DNA of 64,000 bases from Helichrysum umbraculigerum (taxonomy: Eukaryota > Streptophyta > Magnoliopsida > Asterales > Asteraceae). Below, one piece after another: positions 20,902 through 32,895 of the stretch. The stretch covers positions 7,511,001 to 7,575,000 of the forward strand of contig CATIUR010000006.1 in NCBI GenBank assembly GCA_949592205.1, written 5' to 3'. A program made the position numbers and the translations under genes. The notes under the pieces are model-generated. The model worked only from the letters and a program-made list of their open reading frames with translations, was not told where the DNA came from and made no database searches. Every line of letters starts with the position of its first letter. The first letter of the stretch is position 1.

Positions 20902-21959
20902 TGATAGTCCCGTAATTACTATTAACTAGTGATATGGAATCTCAATATATAAAGTTTAATTGTAGAAGGGGGGGGGGGGGGGTTGAATACAATTAAAAAC
21001 TATTTCAAAGTTTAATTGAGTTATTTAACTAGTTTTAATTGATTGAACATAAACAGAGTATGTAACAAATAGATATGACAGTATCAAAGTAGAATACGCA
21101 ATAAATAGCTAAACTGTGAATTTTATTGATCATAGAACTCACTGAGTATTGATTGCGGAATGAATTAGCCAAAGCTAATTCAAATCAAGTACTCTCTAGC
21201 TAACTATTACAAACGAGATAAACAGTAGTGGACAAACACGGTAACTGTTTTTCTCGCTGAGTGACAATACGTACTTAGACAAACTATATTCACTGACACA
21301 CAAGTGAATAATACGTATGGACAACTAGCCTCTAAAGTACAATATGCTGAACTATATATACTACAAGAGTTCCTAAAATATCTCCTATAAAATAGGATCT
21401 TGGAATGACACGTGTCGCAGTTTGATTGGCTTGATCTCTGATGAACCGACATTCTACGGGTCCCAATTCTGTTACCGCAAATATCTCGTCTTCATAAAAC
21501 CAATCACTTGCTGCCACGTAATCCTTTAAACATTCTTCAAGTACGATAGACTCTTTCTTATGTATATAAGTACAGTACTTTTGTACTTGTAGTTTGAGAG
21601 GCTTTATTGAATAATAATCACTGAAGATGCAGTAACTCTCCTCACTCACTGCGAGCTAACATGCTCTTGTAGAATGACTTGAAATATTGTTCTTCAGTGA
21701 CTAGTTGTTATTCGGGCAGTGACTTTTGCCTTTATTCATTTGAAGATATAGAACTCTCGCTGCTTGTATCAGCGACACACAAAGTTGAGTTTTAATCTTC
21801 CTCATCATGTTAAATCCAGAAGTAGAATGAGTGGCGACCAGTGAGTACCAGTCTTCAGCAACAGCAGCTTTGATACAAATCATTTCTTCATCAAGTTGTA
21901 TATTATTGAGTTGGTCAGCTACCAGTGACTTATCATGGTCAGCGACCAGTGACTCAACA
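20902..21959 (-). repeat. Copia-2 5' LTR
   Basis: Read on the minus strand, this 1058-bp segment opens TGTTGAGTCACTGG and closes GGGACTATCA next to the primer site, giving standard TG...CA ends. A run of fifteen G at 20968-20982 lies near the inner end; G runs at this place are common in SIRE-type LTRs as I recall. No partner LTR is in the window, so the outer boundary at 21959 rests only on the TG motif. Confidence 0.55.
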
Positions 21960-23062
21960 TATGAAATTATTTAATAACATTAATTATTGCTTTATATTAT
22001 AGTTATAAAGTTAAGAGACAAGATTTGGCAAAGTCTTGCCTCTCATTTGACCATGCAAACCGGCCCAACATGATCCCCAAACTAGGGATCATGTTTTTGA
22101 CCATTAAACCAAACCACAACCCTCATTTTACTCACTCTTGTTCCCTCACTCCTCTCTCTACTCTCTCTCTAAAAACACACACCATTTTCCTTCCCTCCCC
22201 CTTGAAACTCACGGCTCCACCACCCTCCACCATAACCACCATCATCCATCATCTCCATCTTGAAGAAAAACATCAAGGAAGGGAGCAAGAAGATGAAGCA
22301 AGCATCATCTCTCATCTCTCTCTCTCTAGCTCACGATTTTGGTATGATCCACACCACCTCTCTCTCTAGATTTTCATGGTTTACTTAGACCTATGTGTTA
22401 TAAAGCTCATCTAACAAGAAGATGTCCAAAACCATGGTTGAAAATCGTTTTTCTTAAGTATATATAAAGTACACAAATCTGACCAAAAATTTTCAGTTCA
22501 CCAAATCGTGTATATCTTGAGTTCTAGGACGAATTAGAAGGTGAATCTTATGTCAAAAGTTTTGTATTAAAGTCCTCTACAAAAAGTTCTTCTATGGCCT
22601 GACTTGAAAACCCATGAATTTTTGTGTAGAAACCGATTTATGGACTGAGGGTGTTTTTAGACCAAATCCGACCTTTCATTCTCATTTTTGTTTAAAATAG
22701 TAAATTGACTTATAAAATTATCATAAAATGCGGAAATGAACTAGACACTATAGGAACATCTGTGATTTTTGGTTAGGCTTGATTCGGTTTAAAAAGTGGT
22801 TAAAACGAGAGTTGATTTGGGTACAAAATCTGGAAAACATAAATACAAGGACTGTTTTGGAAATTTTGTAAAAGTGACACCTCGAGAGACCCACGAAACA
22901 TAACGACAATTTTTATAAACTTATTTTACCATTTTAAGGGTTGGGTAAAAGTTTCGGGTCAAACGGAGATCGTTGACCACTTTTTCGACATTGAACAAAA
23001 CACCTCAGACGCTAGTGTCGCAGAAGCTGAGGGCTTCATGCGACACTACCACTAAGTGACGC
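21960..23062 (+). repeat. Tekay-2 LTR, left part
   Basis: Tekay-type LTR sequence that resumes at 51828. It contains a CT-rich block (22140-22200 and 22310-22370) like those at the start regions of the other Tekay LTRs. From about 23005 it has the first TAGTGTCGC and GCGACACTA hairpin motifs that continue beyond Athila-1. Its first several hundred bp are absent, displaced by the Copia-2 remnant. It ends with GACGC (23058-23062), the target duplication of Athila-1. Confidence 0.75.
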
Positions 23063-25471
23063 TGTTGCGTCCTGATAGGTCGGTGTCGTTAATGATAACT
23101 ATCTGGTTACAACAGTGGTTTTTAAATTTATAAGGCTGGGGCCTAGGGTTACTACTATTGCTAATCTAAGGGCTAGCAAAGGATAAGTATGACCTAGGAT
23201 CGTTCTTCAAAGCACGACGAATTGAAACTAGGGAAATTTAGAGACTTCTATGAATTTAGCTAGGGAGAAAAAGGGTTGGTTTAGGTTTTGGGTTTTCTAT
23301 TCTAAGATTAAACTAAATTAAATCAGAAATGGAGATGTAGGTTACTTCGGGCGTTCAGCAGTTAAAGCGATTGTCTACTATGAAGTGGTTCAGGTGATAT
23401 TAAAGCGTGAAGAGTTCTAATGAGGATAAGTCATAAGTTAATGTGAGTTATTGCTACAATCCTACTATCGGGCTAACGCGGAGGTGTCCACAATCAGGCA
23501 AATAGAATGTCACGTGGGTTGCAGAATATATTAAAACATACAACGAAAGTTCTCTCAAATGCATGTCCATATCATCTGACAGTTAATCTCGAATCCTATT
23601 CCCCAATCTCGGTCATCATAGATGTCCGAATCATGGCACAGTTTGTTGAATAAACAATCTTGTAAATGGGTTTTACCCTTGTCGGAATAAGTTGGAAGAA
23701 CTGGTCTAAGCGGTCAGATAAGATGTCATCACTTATTCGTATGAATTATCAACATTACTCAAGTATGCAACAAGACAGGGGTTATTTATATTACAAATAG
23801 AAACTTAAGTAATACATTTGTAATTGATTCATAACACAACTACCTTCGGTCGTTCTCGACTTCCATACATTTGTACTTCGCCATGAGCGTTTCCAGTACT
23901 ATATCGAAGAACAGTCGAATAGGGGCCGTCATGTTATTTCACAATAATTAACGCTAGGTGTATTTTACTAGTATGATAGTCCTAAGGCAACAATCAAACA
24001 AGAACATGCAATAAGACAATCAAGATAATAGTTAAAACTAAGCATACAAATGTATTAATTAAATCGAGGATATTCCGAAAGTTGTCTCAAAAATACCGTC
24101 TGTCTGAATTAAATCTCATTCTACCTCTATTCCCATATTCTGTGTCTCTTGGATCCTAATTTGGTCTAGAGAACACCGGCCATGCCGAGTTCAATGATTC
24201 AATCAAACATAGTATAACTAAGTGACATATACCCTATGAGTTAGCTACGTTCATTTTTGGATAAGGTTTTAGTCACAACATGAGTTGGGCAAATAAACAA
24301 TAAAGATTCAATTCCTACATCCATTCATGATATAAAGCACTCACAATCTTATAACATACGGCATGATCACATATTCAAATCTTTCCTAAACGACTATCAT
24401 AGCAGACAATTGAGTTATTTAACTAATCATGGCAATTCTAGCATACATATTTGAATTTATTAAAGAAAGTGCGAACATAATTAAATATGAAAGATAGATT
24501 AAAACCTGATAACGAAATACAATAACTCGTAGCTACAAATGCGTCCCGGAGCACCTCCGTACAAATCTTCCTTGATTAGTAATTAGCTAGTCTAATTAAC
24601 TACGGAAGTATTACAATAAAGAAAGAAAAGAGTGGATGGTGAGAAAATGTATTACAAAGTGTATTCTAGGTGTTTTTCAAGGTGTGTTCCAAATGAAACC
24701 TAAGCCTCCTATTTATAGGTGAGCTTTGGTTCACATTAGCATCAAGAGGTGCATGTTAGTAAAAGGAAGCCAAAAGGGTGCACCGGGTACTGTACAACAC
24801 GAAAAGTAAGCGCATTGGGTACTGTACAACACGAAAAGTAGGTGCACCAGGTACCAAAAGTTACCAAAAACGGAAACCGAGGCGGGTACAAGGGTGGCCA
24901 GCGGTGGCCTTGGTGTGGCCGGCGGCGGTGGTGTTGTGGCCGGCGGCGGCTGGTCCACCCCCGCCCCGGTTCGCCGTCTTTTGCTTCGTTTCTCGATTCG
25001 TGCGTGTTTTCTTCGTTATGCGTCCGTTTGCATCGATTATATTTTTGTTGGATTTGTAATTCAAAAACGAAGATTTTGACATAGGATAGGCCCTGAGATG
25101 AAGTCCGTAGCTCCATATATTGCGTACGAATCATTTGGATCTTTCGGCGGGCGTAGAGTCTTCATTCTTTATCCGTTTTAGTTGATTCTTCTTCTGTTGG
25201 ATTCGTATTTTAAAAACGAACATCTTGGATAGAATGGATGTTGGTGAAGGGTACATTAGTCTTGAAATCTCGTTTTGATGCCTTGAATCTTCAAATGTGT
25301 GTGGAATCTTTGTTTCTCGGCCGTTTTGCTTGATTTTTATCGTGCAACCTTCGTTTTAGTCTTCTTAACATATTATCACTAATTTGTGCGTTGTTTGAGT
25401 CCAAATGCAAAGTATTTCTCCAGAATGAGAGAGATATCGGTAGTAAAAACATGACTTTTTACACGATATCA
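23063..25471 (-). repeat. Athila-1 3' LTR
   Basis: 2409 bp, complete. The minus-strand TATA box (CTATAAATA) is at 24710-24718. Immediately upstream of it in the minus sense is a 31-32 bp direct repeat, about 2.5 units, at 24779-24855 containing GGTACTGTACAACACG. Next to that is a GC-rich stretch of GGCCGGCGGCGG (24900-24960). Confidence 0.93.
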
Positions 25472-27153
25472 AGTATCCCACACTTAGAGTTTTGCTTGTC
25501 CTCACACAAACCTTCAGCAAGTTGTGAAAGGCTGAAAGGGTGTCTTCATATTCCAGGGAACTTTGATTCCTGCAGGTTTTGGTAAAAAGATTTCGGACGA
25601 AGTTCCATCCTTTTATGTTTCCCCAAACTTTTGATTCTAACAAGCTTTCTTTTCAATCTTCATAATGTAAGATATACATGAATGGGGCCCTCATAGGTGG
25701 TCACTCAATTCACTCAAGTGTATCGGGTTTCCTAACTTCTACTTCACTCAGGGGCCAGTCATGTAGCTCCTCCGTTGTCATAAGCTTGATCGAGAATCAA
25801 ATCTATAATACCTAAATGAGGACGGTGCTGATTATCCCTAGACATTCGCAAGAGGGTGAAGATGGTGTATGGGATAAGGGTTTTTGTAGATGGTTCAATT
25901 TGGGAGTTTAATATAGCCTAAGAGTTGCCTGTGATGACTTATCTTTGACTTTATAGTTGATACCTCTTTTTTGGATTTCTCTCTTTGGGAGCCTTCTTTT
26001 CATAGCTTTTTCTTCTTTGAAGAACTTTTCCCTTGGCTTTAAATGATCCTTGGGTTTTTAGCTCTTTGATTTCTTTGGCAGCTTTGTTCTTACGTTCTTT
26101 AGAGTCCTTTCATGGATGATATTCTTTTTCCCTTAGGGATTCCTTCTAGAAGTATGTTTCTTGCAGTAATGTTGCTGACATAACAGAAACTTAGGCTATG
26201 GCCAAGAGATGTAAAGAAAGGATTGGTTCTTGAAGTGAGTTATTCGAAATGAAAAGGCTAAGGCTCAACAGGTTTTCTAAATGATCTTCAATGCCGAAAA
26301 TGGACATTGGCAGGGTTAGGCTTGAAAACGGGAGCTTTACGAGAGGGTTTTGTCCTAGGGAATGTCAAGATCCTCTAATTGCACCTTCGTCACGTATGAT
26401 GCTCATTTTTTGTAATTTTGAAATGCATTCTTCGAACAAGTTCTAACTTGAGAAGGTATACAACGGCATACTCACAAACGAAAAAGTGAAGCATTTAAAG
26501 GTGAATGCTTTTATATGGCTCAAGATTCCTCACTCATTTTTGGTGGTTTTGTGCCTAGTCATGCGATTGCTTGTTTGAAACTTAGTTTGAAAGTTATCAA
26601 AAGAGTTTTGCTCGTTGTGGTCGATTTGCCAAACCTTTTGAATTTTTGTTGACCGAAAATACCCTTTTTGGGCTTCCCATGATTCATAAATTTTGAAAAT
26701 TTTGCTAAAAATATGAGTTTTGCTAAAAAGCTTGATCAAAAGTTTATGTTGCAATACAGTAGTGAATACTACTGCTATCCCACACTTAAAAGAACATTGT
26801 CCCTAATGTTCTCTAATTCTAAGTTAGGTTAATCCCACACTTAGATTTTGAATACGGGTCAATATTTTCAAAGTTATTCTCTATTTGTGAGTAATAATCC
26901 CACACTTAGAGTTTTTCTTAAAATTCTTGTGTGGTTCAAGCAAACTAAGTTTAGAAGAGACACTTCCTTGTGCTACGTGTGATGCCACTGGATTTAATGG
27001 ACCAGGTTCAAGTGTGTGAATTCGCTGGAAATGGACCAGGCTCATTAAAAATGAACTCGTTCCATAAATTCTACTTCGAATTCTGCATAGTACACACCCT
27101 TCATAAAACACAAATGTTAACACAAGTCAATTCATAAATAAAATTGAAAACGG
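25472..27153 (-). other. Athila-1 3' untranslated region with repeated purine tracts
   Basis: Sequence between the extra ORF and the 3' LTR. TCTAAGTGTGGGA (minus strand), the polypurine tract next to the LTR at 25476-25488, recurs with small variation at 26778-26790, 26833-26845 and 26898-26910. The segment near 25697-25735 is shared with Athila-2 (36657-36695). No convincing ORF. Confidence 0.75.
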
Positions 27154-27816
27154 CTAATCCATGTCAGCATAGAGTGCCTCCCAGTCAGTGAAGTCATCAT
27201 CCATAAAGATCGTGTTTTCCACGATCGATGTAGGAGATGCTGACTCCTCGATGGTGTACACAGGTGATGCAACATCACTCTCTAGATCCTGGATCCAAGC
27301 GTCCACTGCAGCAGCCTCCTCCTCTAGTGGGGCCATAAAAGTGGGGTGGTCCTGCGCAGTCAATCTCCAAGATGGGAATAAATCCCATGGTGGAATGTGC
27401 GGAGCGGGATCAGGTCCCATCTGAAAGGGGCACACAGGTGTAGAGGTAAGGCCCAGGGCAGTACGGATCTCAGAGATGGCGGTGTGCTGGACCTCAAGGG
27501 CTCTCAGTATATACCAAGTGATATCAGGGTCCGCAGTAGCAACCCCATGCTCAAAGATGGGTACTCTAGAGGTCCCTGCGGTCTGTCCCGCTGGTTGGTG
27601 AGATGGCGGTAACCTGGGATGGGTGGGACGTAACAGGAATGACTCCTGAACGTACACTTCCATCAAGTCTGCCGAAATCTCGTCCAGACTAGGGGGTGGT
27701 GACTGGGATCCTCAGACAGTCCTCATGCTACTGCCCGGTGATGAACTCCGGGAGTGATGCATGGTACACGAGCGTCTCTGATTGGGGGCTCGTGCTCTGT
27801 CTGACGGCGAACTCAT
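27154..27816 (-). pseudogene. Athila-1 extra ORF after integrase, one stop
   Basis: A 220-codon frame starting at ATG 27816 and ending at the stop at 27154, broken only by a TGA near codon 35 (about 27714). I do not recognise the protein. The N-terminus is basic and Ser-rich. The middle (TADPDITWYILRALEVQH, GPDPAPHIPPWDLFP) aligns by eye with the Athila-2 protein (TADRAVTWAILRELSIQH, GPRPPLRPWSFFP). The C-terminus is very acidic (DDDFTDWEALYADMD). No signal peptide or membrane segment is visible, although the position between pol and 3' LTR is where Athila elements can carry an env-like gene. The bases before the ATG (TTATATTTTGCAG, then G) form a good 3' splice acceptor, so it may be expressed from a spliced RNA (inference). 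Confidence 0.7.
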
Positions 27817-28007
27817 CCTGCAAAATATAAATGGTCTAAGATCATTAGTCCTTCATAAGGTGAGGTACTGCATAGAAAATTGGATTAGCTTAAACACAAC
27901 AATAAGATAAAATCAATGCTGAAAACATAAGATAGGCTTGGGGTGCCTCCCAAGAGCGCTTTGTTTATCGAGTCTCGTAGCTTGACTCTTCTACCTTTAA
28001 GTGTTTG

Positions 28008-31000
28008 TCAGGGTGCTTTGCAACCGTAGACTTCCTTGTATGGGGGAAAGTCTTGTACGCAATGTTTTAAACGATGACCTTTTACCTTGAAATTTCTGTC
28101 TGGAGCCTCTAGTTCAATGGCGCCGTAAGGAAAAACCTTAGAGATTGTAAATGGGCCGCTCCACCTCGTTTTGAATTTACCAGAAAATTTCTTAAATCGA
28201 GAGTTAAAGAGTAGAACTTTATCACCTGGATTGAAGCGTGTGGGGCGTAGTTTTGCATCATGGAGCAACTTAGTTCTTTCCTTGAACTTGTAGGAGCTCT
28301 CGTATGCTTGATCTCTTAGTTCTCCTAACTCATTTAGTTGCATTTTCCGGTACGCTCCCGTTACTGTAGGATCTAAGCTGCAATTCTTTAGTGCCCAGTA
28401 AGCTTTGTATTCGAGTTCGATCGGAAGATGACATGCTTTTCCATATACGAGCTTATAGCGGGTTGTCCCTAATGGTGTTTTGTAGGCTGTCCGGAATGCC
28501 CATAACGCATCATCTAGCTTGTCTGCCCAGTTTTCCTTGTGTTGACCAACTGTTCGTTCCAAAATTCTTTTTAGCGCTCGGTTTGTTATTTCTGCTTGCC
28601 CATTTGTCTGCGGGTGGTAGGCCGTAGATGTTTTATGGGTAACACCATATTGTTGCAATATCTTCATGAACTGAGTATTGCAAAAGTGTGTGCCGCGGTC
28701 ACTGATGATCACTCGAGGAGTTCCAAACCGACAGAATAGCTGTTTTAAGAACTTTGTTACGACTCTCGAGTCATTCGTTGGGAAGGCTTGAGCTTCGGCC
28801 CATCTGGATACGTAGTCGACAGCTACTAGAATGTATTCCTTTCCGTAGGATTTCGGAAAAGGTCCAATGAAGTCTAATCCCCATATATCGAATATTTCAC
28901 ATGCTTGGATATTCGTTAATGGCATTTCTTTACGCGTTGTGATATTTCCAAACCTTTGGCAAATATCGCAGCGTTTCACCAAGTCTTGTGCGTCTCTGAA
29001 AATAGTTGGCCAATAGAATCCTGACTCGTATACTTTCTTTGCTGTCAAGTTGGCTGCGTGATGTCCTCCGGTGGGTCCGTGATGGCTTTGATGGAGGATG
29101 TGTTCGGCTTCCGATCCATCGACACATCTTCTTATAATCTGGTCAGGACAGACCTTAAACAAATATGGATCATCCCAGAAGTAGTGCTTGACATCACGGA
29201 AGAATTTTTGTCTTCGTGATGACGGCATTCCTTTCCTTGTGATCCCTCCAACTACGAAATTGGCTATGTCTGCAAACCAAGGATCGTTCGTGAATTGTGA
29301 TCCTTGCAATTGCTCTCCTAAACTCATTAACTGCTCTTCTGGAAATCGATCTTTGATGTCCCCTTCTGCAAGTTGTTCCATTAATGGATTTTCAAGTCGA
29401 CTCAGATGGTCTGCGGCAACATTCTCTGCTCCCTTTTTATCTTTTATCTCAATGTCAAATTCTTGTAGGAGTAGAATCCATCGTAACAGTCTTGGCTTTG
29501 CGTCTTGCTTCTTGAAGAGGTATTTCAGAGCTGAGTGATCCGTGTATACTATTGTTTTTGACAATATCAGGTAGGATCGAAATTTATCAAAGGCAAATAC
29601 TACAGCCAGCAGCTCCTTTTCGGTGGTTGTATAATTCTCTTGAGCATCTGTGAGAGTTTTGCTAGCGTAGTAGATTGGCCGAAAATGATTATCCTTCCGT
29701 TGCCCGAGAACTGCCCCTACAGCGAAGTCGCTTGCGTCGCACATGATTTCAAATGGAAGGCTCCAGTCTGGCTTGACCATGATTGGTGCGTTGGTTAGTT
29801 CTTTCTTTAGGTAGTCAAAGGCTTTCATGCAGCTTTCGTCAAATGCGAATTTGATGTCTTTTCCTAACAGGTGGGTGATAGGTCGAGAGATCTTAGAAAA
29901 TTCCTTGATAAAACGACGGTAGAACCCAGCGTGACCTAGAAAACTTCGAATGGCTTTAACGTTGGTGGGTGGTGGAAGTTTCGTAATGGTTTCAACTTTG
30001 GCTTTGTCTACTTCGATTCCTGACTTTGATATTCTATGTCCTAAGACTATCCCTTCCTTTACCATAAAGTGGCATTTTTCCCAATTCAAGACGAGATTCG
30101 ATTCTTCACACTTGGCGAGCATCCTATCGAGGTTGGATAAACATGATGCGAAAGAGTCTCCGAAGACTGAGAAGTCATCCATAAAGACTTCCATGCATTG
30201 TTCAATCATGTCATGGAAAATTGCAACCATGCATCTTTGAAATGTTGTAGGCGCGTTGCATAATCCAAACGGCATTCGTCGATATGCGACTGTTCCATAA
30301 GGGCATGTAAACGTCGTTTTCTCCTGGTCTTTTGGATCGAGCGGGATTTGGAAATAACCGAAGAATCCATCAAGGAAATGGTAGAATTCGTTTCCCGACA
30401 GCCTCTCGAGCATTTGGTCAATAAATGGAAGTGGAAAGTGATCCTTGCGAGTTGCTTCGTTTAGCTTTCGGTAATCGATGCAAACCCTTCGGCCGGTAAC
30501 TGTACGAGTTGGTATAAGCTCATTTTCTTCGTTTGTAATGACCGTCATTCCTCCTTTCTTTGGGACGACTTGAACAGGGCTAACCCAAGGCGAGTCAGAT
30601 ATTGGGTATATTAGTCCAGCATCCAAGAGTTTGATAACCTCTTGTTTTACTACGTCTTGAATCTTAGGATTTAATCGTCTCTGCCTTTGAACGGATGGTT
30701 TGAAATTGTTCTCCATTAGGATCTTATGAGTGCAATAGTTAGGACTAATTCCTTGTATATCAGAAATTTTCCATGCGATTGCCTTCTTGTGTGATTTCAA
30801 CACATCAACTAGCTGAGCTTTCTCTTTTGGTTTTAACTCTTTTGAGATTATCACCGGGAGTTGGGAGGTTCCTTGGAGGTAAGCGTATTCAAGGTGAGGT
30901 GGTAATTCCTTTAATTCCAAGTTTGGTGGTTCCTCAATAGACGGCTTCATTCTAGCTATTTCGTCTCTATTCAGCTTCTCATATTCATCTTGGAAGGGTG

Positions 31001-31112
31001 CCTCGTCTATCTCAGGTTCGGATGTAGAGATCGATGCTATTTCGACCCATTCGGTTTGGTTTGAAAATTTGTTCGTCTTTAGCTCGTATTTGTTGACCAA
31101 TGATGAGGACAC
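28008..31112 (-). CDS. Athila-1 reverse transcriptase-RNase H-integrase
   Basis: A continuous 1034-codon stretch, the C-terminal two-thirds of the Athila polyprotein; its first Met is internal, since the same frame continues upstream to a stop at 31230. Reverse transcriptase occupies about 165-345, with FLDGF (D248) and active site FMDD at 310-313. RNase H is about 450-572, with D459, TTEKE at 496-500, D525 and D568. The integrase zinc domain is about 670-720 (HHGPTGGHH, then C715 and C718). The catalytic core has D747, D805 and E841 (35 residues between the last two). A GPF motif is near 986. All catalytic residues are present. It copies element RNA to DNA and inserts it. It ends 191 bp before the ATG of the extra ORF. 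Gag would have to come from elsewhere. Confidence 0.93.
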   Translation of the reverse strand: MSSSLVNKYELKTNKFSNQTEWVEIASISTSEPEIDEAPFQDEYEKLNRDEIARMKPSIEEPPNLELKELPPHLEYAYLQGTSQLPVIISKELKPKEKAQLVDVLKSHKKAIAWKISDIQGISPNYCTHKILMENNFKPSVQRQRRLNPKIQDVVKQEVIKLLDAGLIYPISDSPWVSPVQVVPKKGGMTVITNEENELIPTRTVTGRRVCIDYRKLNEATRKDHFPLPFIDQMLERLSGNEFYHFLDGFFGYFQIPLDPKDQEKTTFTCPYGTVAYRRMPFGLCNAPTTFQRCMVAIFHDMIEQCMEVFMDDFSVFGDSFASCLSNLDRMLAKCEESNLVLNWEKCHFMVKEGIVLGHRISKSGIEVDKAKVETITKLPPPTNVKAIRSFLGHAGFYRRFIKEFSKISRPITHLLGKDIKFAFDESCMKAFDYLKKELTNAPIMVKPDWSLPFEIMCDASDFAVGAVLGQRKDNHFRPIYYASKTLTDAQENYTTTEKELLAVVFAFDKFRSYLILSKTIVYTDHSALKYLFKKQDAKPRLLRWILLLQEFDIEIKDKKGAENVAADHLSRLENPLMEQLAEGDIKDRFPEEQLMSLGEQLQGSQFTNDPWFADIANFVVGGITRKGMPSSRRQKFFRDVKHYFWDDPYLFKVCPDQIIRRCVDGSEAEHILHQSHHGPTGGHHAANLTAKKVYESGFYWPTIFRDAQDLVKRCDICQRFGNITTRKEMPLTNIQACEIFDIWGLDFIGPFPKSYGKEYILVAVDYVSRWAEAQAFPTNDSRVVTKFLKQLFCRFGTPRVIISDRGTHFCNTQFMKILQQYGVTHKTSTAYHPQTNGQAEITNRALKRILERTVGQHKENWADKLDDALWAFRTAYKTPLGTTRYKLVYGKACHLPIELEYKAYWALKNCSLDPTVTGAYRKMQLNELGELRDQAYESSYKFKERTKLLHDAKLRPTRFNPGDKVLLFNSRFKKFSGKFKTRWSGPFTISKVFPYGAIELEAPDRNFKVKGHRLKHCVQDFPPYKEVYGCKAP

Positions 31113-32553
31113 TTCGTCATTTCGAGTGAGAATAAATTCTCCGTCGTCGGTGAATTGGAATTTTTGAAAATGAGCGGTCGAGGATTGGTTTATGGTTAAT
31201 TCAGGGTTTGGAAGTGATAGTGGTTCGGGTTAGTTGATGAATTGGGGTTCTAACGGTGGTGGCTCAATACCCATCCCTTTGAATGAATCCAGGATTTCTT
31301 TAATTGAAGGAGCTGGATTCGGGTTATTGAGTGTGGATGTATCTCTTTTTAGCCAAGGTATCGGTGTACCGCATCCCAATGGGACGGCTATCGTTTTGCC
31401 ATTGATGCAAGATGGCTTCTTTTCAAACAAGGGAAATAGTAGTTCTTCAGACTTTGTTGGCGAAGTGATTGCGGACTGCAGTCCAGGATCCTCGTTATAT
31501 AATCTTCGAATGGTGACTACCGTGGTAGGTATCGGGTTCTGGCTGGATAGTGCCAACACTTCGTGGAGATGTTCATCAAAAATGTCCTGCATAGTATCGC
31601 ACAAACCAAGTTCCTCTTCCAGAGGTTGCTTCATTAATCGATCGACATTAAAGGTGACCTCCTCTTTCCCGACTCTTAGTTTTAAAGATTTTTCGTTTAC
31701 GTCGATTACGGTCTTGGCAGTATTTAAGAAAAGGTCTGCCAAGGATGAGTGGGATGTGGGTGTCTTCCTCTATATCCATGATGATGAAGTCCACTGGAAA
31801 GACGAACTTATCGACCTTGACCATGACATCTTCAGCAATTCCTCGAGGGAGTTTAACTGATCTGTCTGCTAATTGGATGGTCATACGAGTAGGCAGTAGG
31901 TTACCTAATCCTAATTTCTTATAGAGGGAATAAGGCATAAGATTAACACTAGCACCTAGGTCAGCCAAGGCATTACTAATTTGGATATCTTGGAGAAAAC
32001 AAGGTATTGTAAAACGTCCAGTGTCTCCTAACTTAGGTGGAAGACCATGTTGTACAATTAAAGAGCATTCAGCATCTAAGGGTAAACTAACTATTTGCCT
32101 TAGTTTTTCTTTGTTTGAAAGAAGTTCTTTAAAGAATTTGGCACATGTGGGCATTTCTACTAAAGCATCTAATAGTCTAACATTCAAGTGCAAGCTTTTA
32201 AACATTTCCAGATATTTACCGAATTGGGCTTCTTGCTTTTCCTTTTTAAGTCTACCGGGATAAGGTATTCTCGTGCGAGGTACATTATTCGGAGTTTTGG
32301 TTGGTGATGGATCAGGTGTTGTGACAGGGATGTCAATGGACACATGTTCACTCTGTGTAGGTGTAGGCGAAGAAGTGTTTTCGGGGGTGTTATCTGGTGG
32401 TGGTGGATCAACTTTGGTTATTTTTCCTCCCCTCGTGACAATTAACACATCATTGGGTTGAATGGTAGTTGCCGACGTACTTTCCTCAATAAAGTTCAAG
32501 TTTTCCAAAATAGACTCCATGTTAGAAATTAATTTGTCGGAAATTTTTATCAT
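31113..32553 (-). pseudogene. Athila-1 protease region, frameshifted
   Basis: The frame from 32553 carries VTRGGK at 40-44, the segment LHLNVRLLDALVEMP that precedes protease in Athila, and the aspartic protease motif ADLGASVNLMP (D198). After ILGRPFL, near 31728-31733, one extra A relative to Athila-2 shifts the frame. The continuation (31742-31230, NTAKTVIDVNEKSLKLRVG) ends at a TAA at 31230-31232, after which the same frame leads into the 1034-codon pol stretch. No nucleocapsid zinc knuckle or gag core is present upstream. Homology to Athila-2 extends a little upstream of the first Met and then stops in AT-rich leader. Confidence 0.88.
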
Positions 32554-32871
32554 GGCATCAATGTTGTCTTGAAATCCGGCTATCCTATTGTTTATAATAT
32601 TTTGTTCTAGTATAAAAAAGCAGATAAAAGTTGTTTTGAGGAATGTAAGTGGGTTGTTGGTGAAGGAATGGCCAAAAGTCGGGTTAATGATCCACTTGGC
32701 GTATGGTTGGTTAAATTAAAATAAGGGGTTGACATGGTTGGTTAATGAACAAATAAAATAAAACTAACCTAATCCTAAGGGTAAAAAGTGTAACTTTTGA
32801 TTGATGTTAATCTTTCAAAAGGATCGCTAAATAATAGAGTTACTAAACTTCCTAAAATCGGTCGCCGACGC
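32554..32871 (-). other. Athila-1 short leader in place of gag
   Basis: Only about 320 bp separate the primer site from the protease-proximal frame. Gag, usually over 1 kb here in Athila, is absent. A weak splice-donor-like GTTAGT (minus strand) lies near 32763-32770. Confidence 0.6.
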
Positions 32872-32889
32872 TCCCCGGCAGTGGCGCCA
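32872..32889 (-). other. Athila-1 primer-binding site (Asp tRNA)
   Basis: Minus-strand TGGCGCCACTGCCGGGGA matches the 3' end of plant Asp tRNA with minor differences. It lies six bases inside the 5' LTR. Confidence 0.88.
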
Positions 32890-32895
32890 AAAACC

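Noticed and set aside
22025..22369. 114-residue frame in the Tekay-2 LTR
   Set aside because: Low-complexity translation of the CT-rich block; no domain and no conservation in the sister LTRs.
24731..25134. Overlapping GC-rich frames on both strands of the Athila-1 LTR
   Set aside because: They come from the GGCCGGCGGCGG stretch and the 31-bp repeats; the frame is not kept in the second LTR copy (51108-51438).
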